A stretch of 64,000 nucleotides of DNA from NCBI RefSeq assembly GCF_029504395.1, contig NZ_JAQFIF010000008.1:104898-168897 (forward strand). Direction: 5' to 3'. Shown here one piece after another: positions 62,661 through 64,000 of the stretch. Positions within the stretch are counted from its first letter, which is position 1. Each line of letters begins with the position of its first letter. The notes under the pieces were generated by a model. The model was not told the DNA's origin. It did not search any database and was given only the letters and a program-made list of their open reading frames with translations. A program made the position numbers and the translations under genes. The stretch comes from Arthrobacter sp. ES3-54. Its GTDB lineage: Bacteria; Actinomycetota; Actinomycetes; Actinomycetales; Micrococcaceae.

Positions 62661-63648
62661 AAGTGAGCTGATCCGATTGGGCGTAAATCCTTGGCCTGAT
62701 GCACCCGAGCTTCCGGTGCCGATCATCATGGACCAGCGGTGGATGGACGCCGTCTTCCTGCACTGGCGCATCCCTGAGGCAGTATCGGCGTCGTTCATGC
62801 CGCCGGGCGTCGCGCCGGACGTCTTCGACGGATCCGCCTGGGTGGGGCTAATCGGCTTCCGCATGCAGCGTGCCGGGCTTGGCCCCGGCCCCGGCGTCCC
62901 CTATTTCGGAAGCTTCAACGAGATCAACGTGCGCCTCTACTCCCGGGAGTCGGACGGCACCCGTGGCGTAGTTTTTCGCAGCCTGGATGCTTCACGCTTG
63001 GCGGTGGTGCTGGCCGCGCGGGCGGCCGGGATTCCCTATGTGTGGTCGCGGACGAGCTTCCTGAGTGCCGCTTCATTGGATTCCACAGGGCGCACGGCCG
63101 GCGCCGGGTCGGCTGGAGCGGATGGGGCCGGAGGTGCCGGATCGGCCGCTGGGTCGGTTGGGACCGGAGGGTTCGGCTCGACCGCTGGAGCCGGGTCCGG
63201 CGGGGCCGCTGAAGCCGGTGCGACCGCTGGAGCCGGAGGTTCCGGCGCGGCCACTGGAGCCGGAGGGACCGCTGGAGCCGGGGGTTCCGGCGCGGCCACT
63301 GGAGCCGGAGGTTCCGGCCGGACTGCTGGGTATTCTGTGCGCCGTTTCCGTGGCGGTGCCCGGAGCGACTTCGCGGTCGTCCCGGAGCTCGACGCCGCAG
63401 CCGTGGATCCCCTGTCGATCCACCTCACGGCCCGGTTCGGTCTGCATTCCAGGTTCAGGGGCAGAACCCTATACATCCCCAACGCGCACAGTGCATGGCC
63501 GCTGTACCGGGCGGACCTGACCCTGCTACAGGACGAACTCGTCGGCGCGGCCGGCATCCAGGTCGCCGGACCACCAGAGTCCGTGCTGTTTTCGCCGGGG
63601 GTCCGCACCCAGTTTGGTCGGCCACGGGTCCTTAACAACGCGGCGTAA
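62641..63648 (+). CDS. DUF2071-family protein with glycine/alanine-rich insertion
   Basis: The 335-residue protein has DUF2071 (YqjF-like) motifs: QRWMDAVFLHWRIP, WVGLIGFRM, NEINVRLYSR and VFRSLDASRLAVVLAARAAGIPYVW. The C-terminal LTARFGLHSRFRGRTLYIPNAHSAWPL also fits the family. A Gly/Ala/Ser-rich insertion of about 95 residues (residues ~145-240) built on 15-48 base repeats splits the domain. The family is uncharacterised. The start is uncertain: TTG 62641 lies in the 10-bp repeats; TTG 62674 with GTGAG upstream is possible. Confidence 0.8.
   Translation: MSTDADRSELIRLGVNPWPDAPELPVPIIMDQRWMDAVFLHWRIPEAVSASFMPPGVAPDVFDGSAWVGLIGFRMQRAGLGPGPGVPYFGSFNEINVRLYSRESDGTRGVVFRSLDASRLAVVLAARAAGIPYVWSRTSFLSAASLDSTGRTAGAGSAGADGAGGAGSAAGSVGTGGFGSTAGAGSGGAAEAGATAGAGGSGAATGAGGTAGAGGSGAATGAGGSGRTAGYSVRRFRGGARSDFAVVPELDAAAVDPLSIHLTARFGLHSRFRGRTLYIPNAHSAWPLYRADLTLLQDELVGAAGIQVAGPPESVLFSPGVRTQFGRPRVLNNAA
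63085..63330 (+). repeat. In-frame Gly/Ala-rich repeats in DUF2071 gene
   Basis: Units such as GCTGGAGCCGGAGGTTCCGG and GGCGCGGCCACTGGAGCCGG repeat several times in frame and expand the protein by about 80 residues. Confidence 0.75.
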
Positions 63649-63922
63649 GTCCTCACTCATAAGTTTCTGGTGGGGTGATGTCGGCGATCGCACAGTCCTT
63701 TAGCTATCTAATCTTTGCGCAAGCCGCGATCGATCCCACACCCGTTACGTAGGTTTTCGATCTCGAGTCCCCCACCCGTTAAGACGATGTAGGAGGTCAT
63801 GTCCACCTGGCCGCCGCGTTCACCACAGTCGAGTTGCGGCGGATCTTCCTGACGACAAACCCGACCGAGGCGATATCGCCGCCGTTGCCAAGGTGCTCAC
63901 TATAATGATGCTCCTATAGGCG
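63649..63922. other. Intergenic region near right edge
   Basis: No gene, RNA or repeat with clear identity is visible. TAGGAGGTC before ATG 63799 is SD-like, but its spacing is too short and the frame ends after 17 codons. Confidence 0.4.
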
Positions 63923-64000
63923 TCAATGTTCGTTGAGCCAGTTTTCGTAGCGTTGGTGGAAGACATCGTCCCGGCTGAGCCCGCGTTCAAGCCGGGACAG
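63923..64000 (-). CDS. Partial gene running off the right edge
   Basis: Minus-strand translation gives 25 residues ending LSRDDVFHQRYENWLNEH and a TGA stop. The start lies beyond the window. Codon use is normal, but the fragment is too short to assign a family. Confidence 0.5.
   Translation of the reverse strand: MSRLERGLSRDDVFHQRYENWLNEH

Noticed and set aside
63720..63775. tRNA T-arm-like GGTTTTCGATCTCGAGTC
   Set aside because: No acceptor, D or anticodon arms can be folded around it.
63799..63849. Short ORF after TAGGAGGTC
   Set aside because: SD-to-start spacing is too short and the frame is only 17 codons with no similarity.

Overview
The window is GC-rich, densely coded chromosomal DNA. 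Its gene families (Rpf/LysM protein, Opp-type ABC systems, PucR and DeoR regulators, MSMEG_6728-type protein, a class of solitary UvrA-like ATPases) suggest an actinobacterium of the Micrococcaceae, close to Arthrobacter or Pseudarthrobacter. That assignment is inference from gene content. No rRNA, tRNA or CRISPR array was seen.

Region 1 (1-11.9 kb) is accessory. It holds a MarR regulator, an FMN azoreductase and a nitroreductase that share an identical 13-bp operator, and an NmrA-like NAD(P)-binding protein. An intact IS256-family element follows (35-bp inverted repeats, perfect 8-bp target duplication). Next is a redox/detoxification block: acetyltransferase, alcohol dehydrogenase, cupin, carboxymuconolactone decarboxylase-like protein, SDRs, and an MFS pump divergent from a TetR regulator with clear operators. 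Related sequences near 3.7 kb and 11.7 kb flank this block.

Region 2 (11.9-24.9 kb) is a coherent catabolic island for an acidic sugar or oligosaccharide. A DUF1537 acid-sugar kinase is fused to a PdxA2-type dehydrogenase and reads divergently from a complete five-gene Opp-type ABC importer. Aldo/keto reductase, HpaI-type aldolase, sialidase-fold protein, SDR and DeoR regulator follow. The sialidase/SDR junction carries four 17-bp repeats, each with its own Shine-Dalgarno, stop and start.

Region 3 (24.9-34.8 kb) has two tandem SnoaL-like proteins, an operon of 2-hydroxyacid oxidase, amino-acid-type ABC importer and MFS transporter divergent from a PucR regulator, and a membrane-anchored lipid kinase.

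Region 4 (35-54 kb) is mostly housekeeping or family-level genes: acylphosphatase, paired lipoproteins, MscS channel, GH13 alpha-glucosidase, a winged-helix/X25 fusion, CPBP protease, SulP transporter, adenine deaminase, UvrA-like ATPase and Rpf/LysM protein. Several long palindromes and low-complexity in-frame expansions occur here.

Region 5 (54-64 kb) contains the locus I find most interesting. Two exported TasA/camelysin-like proteins, a SipW-type signal peptidase, an OmpR-type two-component pair and an Hpt-like protein that lacks its histidine lie together. Both exported-protein genes carry the same 19-bp direct-repeat motif upstream, and a 17-bp intercistronic stem separates the tasA-like and sipW-like genes. 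An epimerase, DUF1622, PEP-mutase-family and DUF2071 genes close the window, with a partial gene at the right edge.
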